DNA of 49,276 nt from an uncultured Bacilli bacterium (GCA_910586295.1 CAJUGE010000005.1:1-49276); one strand, 5' to 3'. Positions 25,043 to 33,491 are shown, numbered from the stretch's first letter. Notes: a model not told the origin generated them from the sequence alone. A program made the numbers and translations.

Positions 25043-26344
25043 CTACAAAAACATAGCCATATATAAAGGGAAAGAATCGACTTTATCAGATTTACCTACA
25101 TTTTTAGAAGAAAGTTTTATCCCATATTCTACACCCCAATTATTTATCAAAGAAGTCATAGACTTTGACTTAGTATTATCTGCCGACTTTACTTCTATAG
25201 GTGTAGCCTTTCTATCATATCTTATAATAAAATCTAATTCCAAAGATGAATTATGCTCAAAATAATATAACTTTTTACCTTTTTTGCTAAAAATATCAGC
25301 AATAACATTCTCGTAAATAGCGCCTTTATAAATACCTAAATTACCATCTATAATATCAATTTGAGAACCATCTTCTAACATAGCCATTAATAGCCCAATA
25401 TCTTTCATATAAACTTTAAAACAATCATCTATAACATTACCTTCAAGTGGTAATTCTGGAACTCTTAAATTATAACAAAAGTCTATTATATCTGCATCAT
25501 AAAGCCACTCCAACGAACCAGCATATTTTCTAGCAGAACCTCCCTTTTCTACATTACTATATCTAAATTTTTTATAATCCTGTGCTAAATTTTTAGAAAT
25601 AGATCTAAAACACGAACGAATTTTATTTTTTTCACTTGTATCAGCATATTTTTGTATATCATCTTCATACTTTCTTAAAATATCCCTTTGAATTTCTAAA
25701 ACCTTATTATAATTCTTTTCTTGAGAAAAGGCATAAACAACTTCTGGCATCCCACCAACAATAATATAATCTTTAAAATGATCCATCATAACCTGATGAG
25801 CAGACGGATGTACAGAAGTTTTATTTATAAAATTTTGTCTAATTTCCTCTATACTTTCTTGTGCAACATTTCTAGACCACAAAAATTCTTCAAAATCTAA
25901 AGAATACATCTTTAAATGTTTAACATATCCTACTGGATAAGAACTAACATCTTTTGTTTTTAATCCAAGTAATGAGCCAGATGAAATATAATCATACCTA
26001 CCATCTACAGTCAAAAATTTTAATGCTGTCATAGCATTAGGACAAAACTGAATTTCATCTAGAAATATTAAAGTTTCTCCAGGAACCATATCTTTTGCTT
26101 CTGGTACCCTAAGACGAATTTGACTCTCTATTTCCTTACCATTTAACGAACCATTAAATATTTCTTTATAAGCAGGTGTTTCATAAAAATTTATTTCAAT
26201 AAAATATTTATAATTATTTTTACCAAACTCTCTAACAATAAAGGTTTTACCTATCTGCCTAGCACCTTCTATAATAAGACACTTTTTATTTTTTTCATTT
26301 TTCCACTCTAATAAATTTTTTTCTATTTTTCTCTCAAGCATCAT
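25043..26344 (-). CDS. AAA_14/DUF4143 family ATP-binding protein (repeat-associated copy 2)
   Basis: 433 residues. Walker A GARQIGKT at 27-34, Walker B LIFLDEIQ at 92-99, sensor SSGSLLGLK, and a C-terminal PD-(D/E)XK-like core with ELDFIIRY and PIEVKSADNTKSKSM. It belongs to the same subfamily as the protein at 3851 (shared GARQxGKT, SLLG, VKSADNxKSKS and PLEGxVDE/D blocks), although the two are clearly diverged. AAGGAG lies five bases before the first of two ATG codons. It has a consensus promoter and a 33-bp three-unit repeat array upstream. Role undefined; it sits next to a gene remnant, in keeping with the patchy distribution of such genes. Confidence 0.88.
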   Translation of the reverse strand: MMLERKIEKNLLEWKNEKNKKCLIIEGARQIGKTFIVREFGKNNYKYFIEINFYETPAYKEIFNGSLNGKEIESQIRLRVPEAKDMVPGETLIFLDEIQFCPNAMTALKFLTVDGRYDYISSGSLLGLKTKDVSSYPVGYVKHLKMYSLDFEEFLWSRNVAQESIEEIRQNFINKTSVHPSAHQVMMDHFKDYIIVGGMPEVVYAFSQEKNYNKVLEIQRDILRKYEDDIQKYADTSEKNKIRSCFRSISKNLAQDYKKFRYSNVEKGGSARKYAGSLEWLYDADIIDFCYNLRVPELPLEGNVIDDCFKVYMKDIGLLMAMLEDGSQIDIIDGNLGIYKGAIYENVIADIFSKKGKKLYYFEHNSSLELDFIIRYDRKATPIEVKSADNTKSKSMTSLINNWGVEYGIKLSSKNVGKSDKVDSFPLYMAMFL

Positions 26345-26360
26345 ACCAACTCCTTTATAA

Positions 26361-26389
26361 TATATACCAGTATTTTTATATTATGTCAA
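26361..26389 (-). promoter_or_regulatory. Promoter of the second repeat-associated AAA_14 ATPase
   Basis: On the minus strand a perfect TTGACA (26389-26384), 17 bases, then TATATA (26366-26361). The distance from the AAAAG of the nearest repeat unit to the -35 box is 16 bases, the same as at 5182-5210. Confidence 0.75.
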
Positions 26390-26396
26390 GATATTT

Positions 26397-26482
26397 GCAA
26401 CTTTTCCAGGTGAATATTTACATATAATTACAACTTTTCTTGACGAATAATCATATATTATTGCAACTTTTCTTGAGGAATA
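26397..26482 (-). repeat. Three-unit 33-bp direct repeat array upstream of the AAA_14 ATPase
   Basis: Twenty-base cores start at 26397, 26430 and 26463, a period of exactly 33: GCAACTTTTCCAGGTGAATA, ACAACTTTTCTTGACGAATA and GCAACTTTTCTTGAGGAATA on the plus strand. In the gene's direction each unit reads TATTC, variable bases, AAAAGTTG(C/T)AA, then an ATATG-containing linker. The array is homologous in layout and sequence to that at 5215-5305. Confidence 0.9.
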
Positions 26483-26522
26483 ACCAAAAAAATCCATATA
26501 ATACTGGATTTTAAACATTAAA

Positions 26523-27737
26523 TTATAAAGTTAACTTATTATCACTACCTAGAATGCCTTCCAAACTCTTAAACTTATCATTAAGAGACGTTAAATCATA
26601 ACCTTCAGGCAAAACTGACTGAAGTACACCTAGCACAGTCTCTAATTCTGCTTCTAAAATTTTTTGTTTACTAATTGCCTCTAAAGCAATTCTTTGAAAA
26701 TGTAATTCTCTCATCATACTTTGAACATTAGTTGGCATAGTTCTCTCATTTACACAAATAGAGTCAATATTATCTTTGATTATTCTGTATTTAGGTAACT
26801 TTAATGATGCTAAAGAAGCTATTATTTGGTTTATTGAATATTGGTGAACATTATCAAAAGTGCTAAAATATTTAAGCATTTGATTTATAGAAGAACAACT
26901 TGGAACCTCAAAATGAAGTTTCTTTAAACTATTAAATATGGCATTAAGAGTAGGCGCATACTTAGAAAATTCTCTTTCACATTCTTCTCGAGTAACACCC
27001 ATATTATCCATATATTCTAACTTTAATGACACTATAAAGTCTCCTATAGTTTTTGCATTAGTAGTATAAATAGGATGACTTTTATCAACTGGCACCCAAG
27101 TAACCTCACATTCACCCTTATGCTTGCTCGTTTCACTAACTATCAAAGAATATCTATTTAATAAATTCTTTAATTCTCCTACACTTTTAGACAAAGCACT
27201 TTTTTCTTCTTCAAGTCTAGCAATTTCTAACTCTACAGTTTCTCTTTGCTTCCTTACTTCCTCATCAATCTCTGCTATTCTATTGTTTCTCAAATTCTCA
27301 TATTCTCTATTTAATCTAGTAACTTCTTCGCCCAAAGAAGTAGTTTGCCCAAATAATTCTTCTTTACGAGACAATAAATGTTCTATGCTTTCTTCAAGTA
27401 AAGTCTTTTGTTTTGATAATTCTCCAACCTCACTCTTAAGTTCACTTCTCTCATCTCTATAAGAAGATAAAACTTTCTCATGAACCTCAGTTAAAATCTC
27501 TTCCATAGACTTCTTAGCAAGTGGACTCATCATATTAGAAGTAGTATATTGCATAATATCATCTCCATTAACAAGACCATCAACATACTTAATTAAAACT
27601 TCTAAATACCATATTCTATCTCTAGTTCCAAGTGGTATTAACCTTTCCATACTCTTAATTAACTCTAATGCACGCTCCCTACTAACACCAGGAAACATAC
27701 TCTCCATCTCAGATTGTCCTTGATACATTTCACTCAT
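26523..27737 (-). CDS. Coiled-coil protein of unknown function
   Basis: 404 residues. Residues about 90-195 are a long heptad-rich coiled coil, full of Glu, Lys and Leu (for example EVTRLNREYENLRN, VELEIARLEEEKSAL). The flanking parts are helical and soluble, with no membrane segment, signal or nucleotide-binding motif. The ATG has GGGAGG five bases upstream and a promoter with a perfect TTGACA. It is transcribed alone on the minus strand, upstream of and separated from the repeat array by about 40 bases. A structural or scaffolding role is possible; I do not recognise a family. Confidence 0.7.
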   Translation of the reverse strand: MSEMYQGQSEMESMFPGVSRERALELIKSMERLIPLGTRDRIWYLEVLIKYVDGLVNGDDIMQYTTSNMMSPLAKKSMEEILTEVHEKVLSSYRDERSELKSEVGELSKQKTLLEESIEHLLSRKEELFGQTTSLGEEVTRLNREYENLRNNRIAEIDEEVRKQRETVELEIARLEEEKSALSKSVGELKNLLNRYSLIVSETSKHKGECEVTWVPVDKSHPIYTTNAKTIGDFIVSLKLEYMDNMGVTREECEREFSKYAPTLNAIFNSLKKLHFEVPSCSSINQMLKYFSTFDNVHQYSINQIIASLASLKLPKYRIIKDNIDSICVNERTMPTNVQSMMRELHFQRIALEAISKQKILEAELETVLGVLQSVLPEGYDLTSLNDKFKSLEGILGSDNKLTL

Positions 27738-27763
27738 TCTATCCTCCCAAAAATTATTCTATA

Positions 27764-27792
27764 TAAATAGTGGATAACTTCTAATTTGTCAA
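27764..27792 (-). promoter_or_regulatory. Promoter of the coiled-coil gene
   Basis: On the minus strand a perfect TTGACA (27792-27787), 17 bases, then TATTTA (27769-27764). The spacer contains TTATCCACT, one base away from a DnaA box; with a single copy this is noted only. Confidence 0.6.
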
Positions 27793-27823
27793 CAATAATT
27801 TGCAGGCAAAATTTCAAAATATA

Positions 27824-27832
27824 TGTTATAAT
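27824..27832 (+). promoter_or_regulatory. Extended -10 promoter element before the 27852 gene
   Basis: TGTTATAAT (27824-27832) is an extended -10 (TG, one base, TATAAT). No good -35 box is seen at the normal distance, which extended -10 promoters tolerate. Confidence 0.5.
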
Positions 27833-27851
27833 ATCAATAAGGATGGTATAT

Positions 27852-28643
27852 ATGTTAACAAAAAAACAAAAGATTATTTATTTTATTATGTGTATAGTTT
27901 TATTACTAGTAGGATTTTCTTTAGGATGCATCTTAAATAGCAAAGAAAAAGCCTTAAATACTAACTGTAAAGAAAGTACAAAAAAAGACACACCAAAAGA
28001 AGAAACTACTAAAATAAACAAAACACTTTACTACCATGAAAATGGAAGAAATATCTACACTTATGGAATTAACAGAGTCACAGTAAACAAACAAAGCCTA
28101 ACTGTATTAGACGATGTTTTTAAAGTAGTAGAAAACTTGACTAGCGAATACAAACTACTCGAAGAATATGATGACGGTGGAAGTAAACTATATCAAATAA
28201 ATGATGACAACAGAGTTGATGAAAAAGTAAACATGCTAATATGTAACACTTTAGATGGAAATACTGACATTTACTTCGGAAACACTAACATGAAATACGA
28301 AAAAGAATTTTGTAAAACCAATAATGATGGAACTTTTACTAAAACATACCATGTACTAAATATACTAGATAGTGACTCTGACGAAACAAACTATCTTGTA
28401 CTTCGTGCATTCCAACGTTTTGACGATGTTTATATAGCCAAAGTAAGCAAATACTTACTACCAGAAATAAACGAAAATGATCCTTGTGAATTTACTTTCC
28501 AATATACTGAAAACTTAATAAAAGAAAGAAGTATAGAGTCCATATTTGAAAATGCAGAATTAATTAAAGTCGAAAAAACAGATAAACTAGGACTTGTACA
28601 AACAAACGATAGCATAAAAGACAAGTACCTAATTAAAGAATAA
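27852..28643 (+). CDS. Membrane-anchored or lipoprotein-like protein of unknown function
   Basis: 263 residues from the ATG at 27852, which has AAGGATGG upstream. Longer frames beginning at 27786 run through the -10 box and are rejected. The N-terminus is basic (MLTKKQK) and then hydrophobic, ending in GFSLGC, a plausible lipobox, so the protein is either a lipoprotein or a single-pass anchored protein. The remainder is an extracellular, Asp/Asn/Lys-rich domain of no known family. It is a single gene with a strong terminator after it. Confidence 0.7.
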   Translation: MLTKKQKIIYFIMCIVLLLVGFSLGCILNSKEKALNTNCKESTKKDTPKEETTKINKTLYYHENGRNIYTYGINRVTVNKQSLTVLDDVFKVVENLTSEYKLLEEYDDGGSKLYQINDDNRVDEKVNMLICNTLDGNTDIYFGNTNMKYEKEFCKTNNDGTFTKTYHVLNILDSDSDETNYLVLRAFQRFDDVYIAKVSKYLLPEINENDPCEFTFQYTENLIKERSIESIFENAELIKVEKTDKLGLVQTNDSIKDKYLIKE

Positions 28644-28653
28644 AACCATACTA

Positions 28654-28689
28654 AAAACTTAGTCTAATATCACTAGAACTAAGTTTTTT
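28654..28689. terminator. Strong bidirectional terminator
   Basis: AAAACTTAGT (28654-28663) pairs perfectly with ACTAAGTTTT (28678-28687) around a 14-base loop, with T-rich flanks on both strands. It separates the convergent genes ending at 28643 and 28691. Confidence 0.88.
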
Positions 28690-28690
28690 A

Positions 28691-28942
28691 TTATTCTTCT
28701 TTTCCATTTTCTGATAAAACACCTTCATGCTTTTTAGTAAAATACATAAGTGCTAAATCAAACTCTTTCTTACTATCAAGCCCAACATAATATATTTCCC
28801 CATTCTCTGCTAATAACTTTCTAATAATAAAGTCAGTCTTATCAATACTATTTACTAAATAAACATAAGTTTTACCATTTTTAACTATCTTATCTATTTC
28901 AATATAAGATTTATTATCAATAACCGAAACATCTACATTCAT
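28691..28942 (-). CDS. Small hypothetical protein
   Basis: 83 residues, mixed alpha/beta in appearance, with IEIDKIVKNGKTYVYLVN and later EIYYVGLDSKKEFDLALMYF. The pattern of a short beta-rich protein beginning with an expression read-out motif is faintly like DUF1292 proteins, but I cannot assert it. Its start overlaps the end of the upstream membrane protein gene by four bases (ATGA), so the two are co-translated and probably act together. No signal or membrane segment. Confidence 0.6.
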   Translation of the reverse strand: MNVDVSVIDNKSYIEIDKIVKNGKTYVYLVNSIDKTDFIIRKLLAENGEIYYVGLDSKKEFDLALMYFTKKHEGVLSENGKEE

Positions 28943-29703
28943 GCAATACTTGCTCCTTTACTATCATTCTTTTCACTAATAGAAGCAAGCACCTCACCAG
29001 CGCGCTCATCACAATACTTCTTAAAAGCATCAAAAGACGGTTCGCCATTTCTATCAACATAATTATTCAGAACTAAATAATCGTTTAAACTCTCTACTCC
29101 ATCAAATGCATTCTTAACATAATTATTAAATTCTTTCCCATTTATACTTGAATACAAACTTAAATAAAAAATTACAGAATCGATGTTAGATCTCCCGCCA
29201 ACCCCAACGAGATTATTAATATTCTTTCCCATATCAGTGCAAACTGAACAAAATGCATAATCAAAAGCATCCCCTTCCAATTTAAGCAAATCCTTAGCAA
29301 TACCATCATGGTTATAATAATAAACATCTTGATCATTATTTCTATTATGAACCGTATTTTTACCGAGAATACTTGAATAATATGCCCCGTGTAGACTCTC
29401 TTCACTACTACTATAAAGCATAGATGCTATTTCTTCTGAAACATCCTCAGTCTTAACTTTATCTAAATCTTGTACAGCCTGTGACACTTGGACTACACCC
29501 ACCACGCCTAAAGTCAAAGCACAAGACACAGTAATTACAACCATAAGTTTCTTTAACTCTTTAATGTCAACATAAAATCTTTTAGAGTTCCTCACCGTTT
29601 TTTTTGCACCCACACTATTATCTTGAGCTCTTTCAACCATTTTCAGTAATGCTTCATTATCATTAACGTCCATTATACTATGCAAATTCACTACTCTATC
29701 CAT
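28939..29703 (-). CDS. Single-pass membrane protein of unknown function
   Basis: 254 residues. A soluble N-terminus of about 50 residues is rich in charged residues, a membrane segment follows (MVVITVSCALTLGVVGVVQV, residues about 55-75), and the remaining 175 residues are probably outside the cell, with acidic and Asn-rich stretches. No domain is recognised. AGGAAGG lies five bases before the ATG and a near-consensus promoter precedes it. It forms a two-gene operon with the 83-residue protein. It could be a bitopic sensor or a surface protein, but nothing in the sequence decides. Confidence 0.68.
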   Translation of the reverse strand: MDRVVNLHSIMDVNDNEALLKMVERAQDNSVGAKKTVRNSKRFYVDIKELKKLMVVITVSCALTLGVVGVVQVSQAVQDLDKVKTEDVSEEIASMLYSSSEESLHGAYYSSILGKNTVHNRNNDQDVYYYNHDGIAKDLLKLEGDAFDYAFCSVCTDMGKNINNLVGVGGRSNIDSVIFYLSLYSSINGKEFNNYVKNAFDGVESLNDYLVLNNYVDRNGEPSFDAFKKYCDERAGEVLASISEKNDSKGASIA

Positions 29704-29723
29704 ACTTACCTTCCTCTATTATA

Positions 29724-29752
29724 AATATATAATGCCTTACAATAACAGTCAA
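29724..29752 (-). promoter_or_regulatory. Promoter of the 28939/28691 operon
   Basis: On the minus strand TTGACT (29752-29747), 17 bases, then TATATT (29729-29724); a TATAAT lies a few bases further downstream. Confidence 0.7.
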
Positions 29753-29858
29753 CATTTAGTAAAGAACTTTACACAAAACAAACATAACAAACGTAAAACT
29801 TTTCTATTTTACTAACACCAATTATATGATATACTATCACATGAAAGAGAAGTGAATT

Positions 29859-30317
29859 ATGAAAAAATACTTATTAATATGTTTTATCATTCTCATTCTA
29901 ACAGGATGCAAAAAAGAAGAAATAACAAACCATACTGAGTGTACAATCAATAGTGAAGTTGAAGGAATAAAAGTTGAAGGAATATATAAAATAACATATA
30001 CAGATAACTACATTGATAATGTTACATTCAATGAAAAATATACAGTAAGTGACGAGTATCTAGTAGAAACAGTAGAAGCAACATTCGACGCCTTATATAA
30101 GGAACCTAGCAAATTAAAACACTATGACTATTCAAGGGAAACTAATGGATTAATAATTACAAGTACAGTTAACATAAATTATAATAAAATTAACTTAGAA
30201 GAACTAACTAAACTTGATAACAGTCTCAAAAACATTTTAAAAGATGGAAAAATAGAAGCAAATACACTTATAAATAGTTACGAAACAAATGGAGCTACTT
30301 GTAAAAAAATCGACTAA
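29859..30317 (+). CDS. DUF1307-like (YehR-type) lipoprotein
   Basis: 152 residues. A classic lipoprotein signal, MKKYLLICFIILILTGCKK, with lipobox LTGC. The mature domain (TECTINSEVEGIKVEGIYKI, then VTFNEKYTV, a helix, and ITSTVNINYNKINLEEL) matches the DUF1307/YehR layout of small single-domain lipoproteins of unknown function in Firmicutes. The ribosome binding site AGAGAAGTG is modest. A single gene; the following 112 bases before the convergent kinase gene contain only weak hairpins around CACACT/AGTGTG. Confidence 0.75.
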   Translation: MKKYLLICFIILILTGCKKEEITNHTECTINSEVEGIKVEGIYKITYTDNYIDNVTFNEKYTVSDEYLVETVEATFDALYKEPSKLKHYDYSRETNGLIITSTVNINYNKINLEELTKLDNSLKNILKDGKIEANTLINSYETNGATCKKID

Positions 30318-30429
30318 AAAATATAAAAAGTATCACACTATTGATGCCATTACATAACAAATGAAAAAAGTGTGTAGTATTATTAGATTAATCTATTTTT
30401 AGATTCAATTTAATTTATACTTACACACT

Positions 30430-31860
30430 TTATTTTACACTATCGTCTATATTCACTTTAAATAATGATATTAACTCATCTGTATGTTCTAAAACCTTCT
30501 TCAAATCAGACTTAACATCTTGAAGTTTAACTATTTCCTTTGAAATACTTGGTATAACACCATCCTTAAAACTATTTTTTAAAATTCTAGGAACCACGCC
30601 AATTCCATCAATAACTAAATCCTTGCAATCTTGAATACTCCTATTTACACAAAATTCCATTGTTTGTTCCATAAGTAAAGACACTGCACTAGTAGAATTA
30701 AAAGAAAAACCATTAATTCCATCCAAACACACAAAAGCCTTAGCCATACAGAATAAAAAGTCAGGAGGAGCAATATTATAATTAAAACAAATATTAATCA
30801 TGTCAGTAAAATAAGCAGTCACAGGTTTTGACTTTACTTTAAAAGTATATTCTTTAATACTCTCCTTAAACCTAACACTATCTTCTAAAGAAATCTTAGC
30901 ATAACCTATAAGCATATTATAAAGTTTTTCATAGTTACAAGTATAAGCACTCAAAAAGAACTCGCGAGTAAGTCTAGCATCTTCTGGACTAAGTTCAAAA
31001 ATAAGCCCCATATCTAAAAATCCAATATTCCCACTCTTATCTATATAAATGTTCCCACCATGAGGATCTCCATGAAATACAATTTTCTTATCATTAAACA
31101 TTGCATAAAAACTAGATTTAAAATAACTATTAAGTCCTTCTCTTATTAACTCCATATTTTGAAAATTAAGTTCTCTTTTATTAATAGTTTGACTCCTTAC
31201 AAACTCCATAACCAAAATATTAGATGTACATAATTCATCAAAAACTTTAGGAACCACTATATTCTTAGTACCTTTTACCTTACCATTTACACTATTAGCA
31301 AACTCTCGATATATTTTAATATTATTTTTTTCATTATCAAAATTCGTCTCATCATAAATCCAAGAAAGATACATATCAAGTGCTTTATCCCCACCAAGTA
31401 AATTTTTAAATGAAATAAATTTTCCAAACTTATGCATTAAAAATCTTATTCTTTTTATATCTTTCTCTATCTTATCAGTAATATCCCTTCTCTTAACTTT
31501 AATCGCCACTTCTTCTCCAGAATAAAGAATAGCCTTGTGAACTTGACTTATAGACGCACTCCCCAAAGGCTTCTCATCTATATAAGAAAATATATCTGCC
31601 AATGACTTACCATATTCGCTCTCTATCACTGATTTTATAATACTAAAACTAATTGGATTAACGTCATCACATATACTAGAAAGTATTCTTCTATCAGACT
31701 CATTAAAAATATTACCAAAATTTTGTGTAGCAAGTATCTGAGCAAGTTTTATATAAACAACACCTAACTTTTCACAAAATTTTCTAACAACTTCCCCTGT
31801 ACTTCTTCTTAAAATAAATTTTCTTATAATTGCTTTTAATAACTCTAAATATAACTTCAT
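30430..31860 (-). CDS. ABC1/UbiB (AarF) family atypical kinase
   Basis: 476 residues. Family motifs in order: GVVYIKLAQILATQ (the KxGQ motif, here KLAQ), LGSASISQVHKA (the Ala/Ser-rich loop replacing the glycine-rich loop), VAIKVKR with the ATP-binding Lys, FHGDPHGGNIYI as catalytic loop and IGFLDMG as the metal-binding motif. UbiB-type proteins support isoprenoid lipid and quinone biosynthesis through ATPase activity at the membrane, but this protein lacks the C-terminal transmembrane pair typical of UbiB. The Gly-to-Ala change in KxGQ may alter activity. A single gene on the minus strand, 30 bases after the 2H phosphoesterase gene. Confidence 0.88.
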   Translation of the reverse strand: MKLYLELLKAIIRKFILRRSTGEVVRKFCEKLGVVYIKLAQILATQNFGNIFNESDRRILSSICDDVNPISFSIIKSVIESEYGKSLADIFSYIDEKPLGSASISQVHKAILYSGEEVAIKVKRRDITDKIEKDIKRIRFLMHKFGKFISFKNLLGGDKALDMYLSWIYDETNFDNEKNNIKIYREFANSVNGKVKGTKNIVVPKVFDELCTSNILVMEFVRSQTINKRELNFQNMELIREGLNSYFKSSFYAMFNDKKIVFHGDPHGGNIYIDKSGNIGFLDMGLIFELSPEDARLTREFFLSAYTCNYEKLYNMLIGYAKISLEDSVRFKESIKEYTFKVKSKPVTAYFTDMINICFNYNIAPPDFLFCMAKAFVCLDGINGFSFNSTSAVSLLMEQTMEFCVNRSIQDCKDLVIDGIGVVPRILKNSFKDGVIPSISKEIVKLQDVKSDLKKVLEHTDELISLFKVNIDDSVK

Positions 31861-31890
31861 AACATCACTCTAATTAAAGTTTAACATAAA

Positions 31891-32424
31891 TCAAACACAT
31901 TTAAAATCACAAATTTTACTAGCAGGATATATTTTAAATAAAGAAAATGAAAATGCTTCAAGTGAAAAAGGAACAAAATTTCTTTCCAATAATTTTTGGT
32001 ATTCCAATACTTTATCATAATCTTTTGAAATACAGATAGTTATATGAAAGTTAAAATTATTCTCATACTTAGGATTATGAAAAACTTCATTTAATTCTTC
32101 TTGAACCTCCAAAACTTCTTTTCCCACATTAAGCGTATAATAAAGAACATAACTATTATCTCTTCCATTCATTATTTGGACACCTGTTACATTCACAAAA
32201 CTCTTTTTAAAGTCGAATTTTGATATAAAATCAATGACTAAATCTCTATCATTTGAATCCCAAGAGTACAAAGTAAAATGAAAAGGTAAATCCTGGGTAA
32301 ACTCCCTATCTAGTCCATTAATATAGGGAATCTTGCACATATCATCTTTTATACCTACTAGTGTTGTTTTAATCTTTTGTAAATTTTTGTCGTCAAAATT
32401 TGAAATCAAAGTAAGCCTACTCAT
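31891..32424 (-). CDS. 2H phosphoesterase / 2'-5' RNA ligase-like protein
   Basis: 177 residues. Two H-x-T motifs at the expected distance, FHFTLYSW near residue 48 and FHITICIS near 126, define the 2H phosphoesterase superfamily, whose members cleave or ligate 2',5' or cyclic phosphodiester bonds in RNA or nucleotides. It overlaps the upstream alarmone-hydrolase-like gene by 8 bases and is therefore probably co-translated with it, so a nucleotide signal or cyclic nucleotide substrate is tempting but unproven. Confidence 0.8.
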   Translation of the reverse strand: MSRLTLISNFDDKNLQKIKTTLVGIKDDMCKIPYINGLDREFTQDLPFHFTLYSWDSNDRDLVIDFISKFDFKKSFVNVTGVQIMNGRDNSYVLYYTLNVGKEVLEVQEELNEVFHNPKYENNFNFHITICISKDYDKVLEYQKLLERNFVPFSLEAFSFSLFKIYPASKICDFKCV

Positions 32425-33010
32425 AACATAATCTTATCATATTCAAAATTTCACTTTCTTTTAATTCATCATACTCATCTATTAAACCTTTCACAGTATC
32501 TTTAATACTTCTCATAATCTCCAAATGTGTCTTAGACAGATTCCTATTCAAAGAAGCATACTCTAAAATCTCTAAAGTCTCTCTTACATACTTTACCCTA
32601 AAAGATGGACTAGCATTCCTTAAATTACCAACATTATCAAGTCTGTCACAAAGTTTAATAACCAAAGCATAACTACTCATACTTTTCATTTCAAGTTCCA
32701 AATACACAGTTTTACCAAGTATTTTTTTCATTTCCTCATTAGTTGTAACTTCTAAAACCAAATAAGCTATCATAACCCCAAATTCTTTTACTAACTCTTC
32801 AAAAGTTGTATCAGTATCCTCTAAAGTGTCATGAAGAATAGATGCTACAGATAAAGTTTCTATATTCTTAGAACACTTAAATCTTCTAACATTTTTTCTT
32901 ACACGAATAGGATGATTAATATAAGGGCTTCCATCAAATCTAACTTGACCTTTATGTTTCAAAGTAGCAAAGTCTAATGCCTTTCTTTCTAATTCACTTA
33001 AGTTATTCAT
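32417..33010 (-). CDS. HD-domain protein, MESH1-like small alarmone hydrolase candidate
   Basis: 197 residues, consisting only of the HD hydrolase domain of RelA/SpoT proteins. Motifs: FATLKHKGQVRFDGSPYINHP (in parts: KHKGQVRFDGSPY, then INHP) with the first His pair, SILHDTLEDTDTTFEEL with the HD..ED, and VIKLCDRLDNVGNL with the last Asp. Synthetase and regulatory domains are absent, as in MESH1-type ppGpp hydrolases. It would remove the 3' pyrophosphate of (p)ppGpp, needing Mn2+. GAAGGTGAG lies before the ATG. The 2H phosphoesterase gene overlaps its end. Confidence 0.8.
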   Translation of the reverse strand: MNNLSELERKALDFATLKHKGQVRFDGSPYINHPIRVRKNVRRFKCSKNIETLSVASILHDTLEDTDTTFEELVKEFGVMIAYLVLEVTTNEEMKKILGKTVYLELEMKSMSSYALVIKLCDRLDNVGNLRNASPSFRVKYVRETLEILEYASLNRNLSKTHLEIMRSIKDTVKGLIDEYDELKESEILNMIRLCYE

Positions 33011-33136
33011 AAACTCACCTTCTCTAATTATATTTTATATATAAACCAATTAAAAAACAAATACCAAAAATCTATACTTATCATAACTAAAAATTATAAC
33101 AGAAATCATGCGAATAAGCAAACGCTTTTTTGGCAA

Positions 33137-33165
33137 TTGAAACTAAGATAATTTTATGATAAAAT
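33137..33165 (+). promoter_or_regulatory. Promoter of antisense RNA copy 1
   Basis: TTGAAA (33137-33142), 17 bases, TAAAAT (33160-33165). The predicted start near 33172 coincides with the U-tract that ends the opposing peptide mRNA. Confidence 0.72.
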
Positions 33166-33171
33166 TAAAAA

Positions 33172-33260
33172 AGACAAGATACACTTAGTTTGTCTGTAAG
33201 GTATCTTCGTCCATTTTTGGGACAAAAGTACCTATTCTAGATGAAAGGTACTTTTATCTT
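33172..33260 (+). ncRNA. Candidate type I antitoxin RNA, copy 1
   Basis: Three successive hairpins follow the promoter: AAGATAC/GTATCTT with an inner CTTA/TAAG (33176-33207), GTCC/GGAC (33209-33223) and a 10-bp stem AAAAGTACCT/AGGTACTTTT (33224-33255) followed by ATCTTT, which would end transcription. No ORF is present. The RNA is complementary to the 3' untranslated region of the peptide mRNA on the other strand, as in BsrG/SR4- and TxpA/RatA-type systems, where toxin and antitoxin RNAs converge and overlap at their 3' ends. Small peptide, RNA and promoters all recur in the second unit. Confidence 0.68.
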
Positions 33261-33311
33261 TATAAAATCCCACTGAAATTCAACCAAAACTAAACCCTGA
33301 ATTAACAAAGA

Positions 33312-33380
33312 TTAATCTCTGTTCTTGCCAATCTTATCGATTAAAACAAGAATTATTATTAGAATAACTAAGTATTCCAT
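33312..33380 (-). CDS. Small hydrophobic peptide, candidate type I toxin, copy 1
   Basis: 22 codons from the ATG at 33380, or 24 from the ATG at 33386. AAGG lies eight bases before the former and too close to the latter. The peptide starts MEY, continues with a V/I/L-only membrane segment of about 13 residues, and ends in the charged tail DKIGKNRD, the layout of type I membrane-toxin peptides. It has its own promoter, a 5' leader of about 75 bases and a 3' untranslated region ending at the hairpin 33176-33207 plus U6 on the minus strand. Copy 2 encodes an identical peptide. It is far shorter than gene finders accept. Confidence 0.72.
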   Translation of the reverse strand: MEYLVILIIILVLIDKIGKNRD

Positions 33381-33462
33381 TTTCATTTCCTTCCATAAGG
33401 ACCACCCTCTCCACTCTTGGACCAAAGGCAGATACCTTAACCTAAATATATCTTGTAAAATA

Positions 33463-33491
33463 ATTATACTATAACTTTGCAGAAATAGCAA
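33463..33491 (-). promoter_or_regulatory. Promoter of peptide mRNA copy 1
   Basis: On the minus strand TTGCTA (33491-33486), 17 bases, then a perfect TATAAT (33468-33463). It is divergent from the antisense promoter of the second unit, 15 bases away. Confidence 0.7.

Larger units (their letters stand above)
33117..33486. repeat. Tandem duplication, 370-bp unit 1
   Basis: First of two nearly identical 370-bp units. Each unit starts at AGCAAAC(G/A)CTTTTTTGG and carries a plus-strand promoter, three hairpins, a minus-strand microORF, and a minus-strand promoter. A third copy of just the first 17 or so bases follows at 33857, so the duplication is bounded by this sequence. Differences are mainly single bases and one indel in the second hairpin loop. 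Confidence 0.93.

Noticed and set aside
26397..26482. CRISPR array or plasmid iteron origin
   Set aside because: Three units only, no rep or cas gene, and the array is in a chromosomal promoter next to cysS.
27771..27780. DnaA box in the coiled-coil gene promoter
   Set aside because: A single 8-of-9 match inside a promoter spacer; no second copy in the neighbourhood.
30318..30429. Terminator after the DUF1307-like lipoprotein gene
   Set aside because: CACACT/AGTGTG arms are short, far apart and lack a following T-run; AGATTAATCT is a plain AT-rich palindrome.
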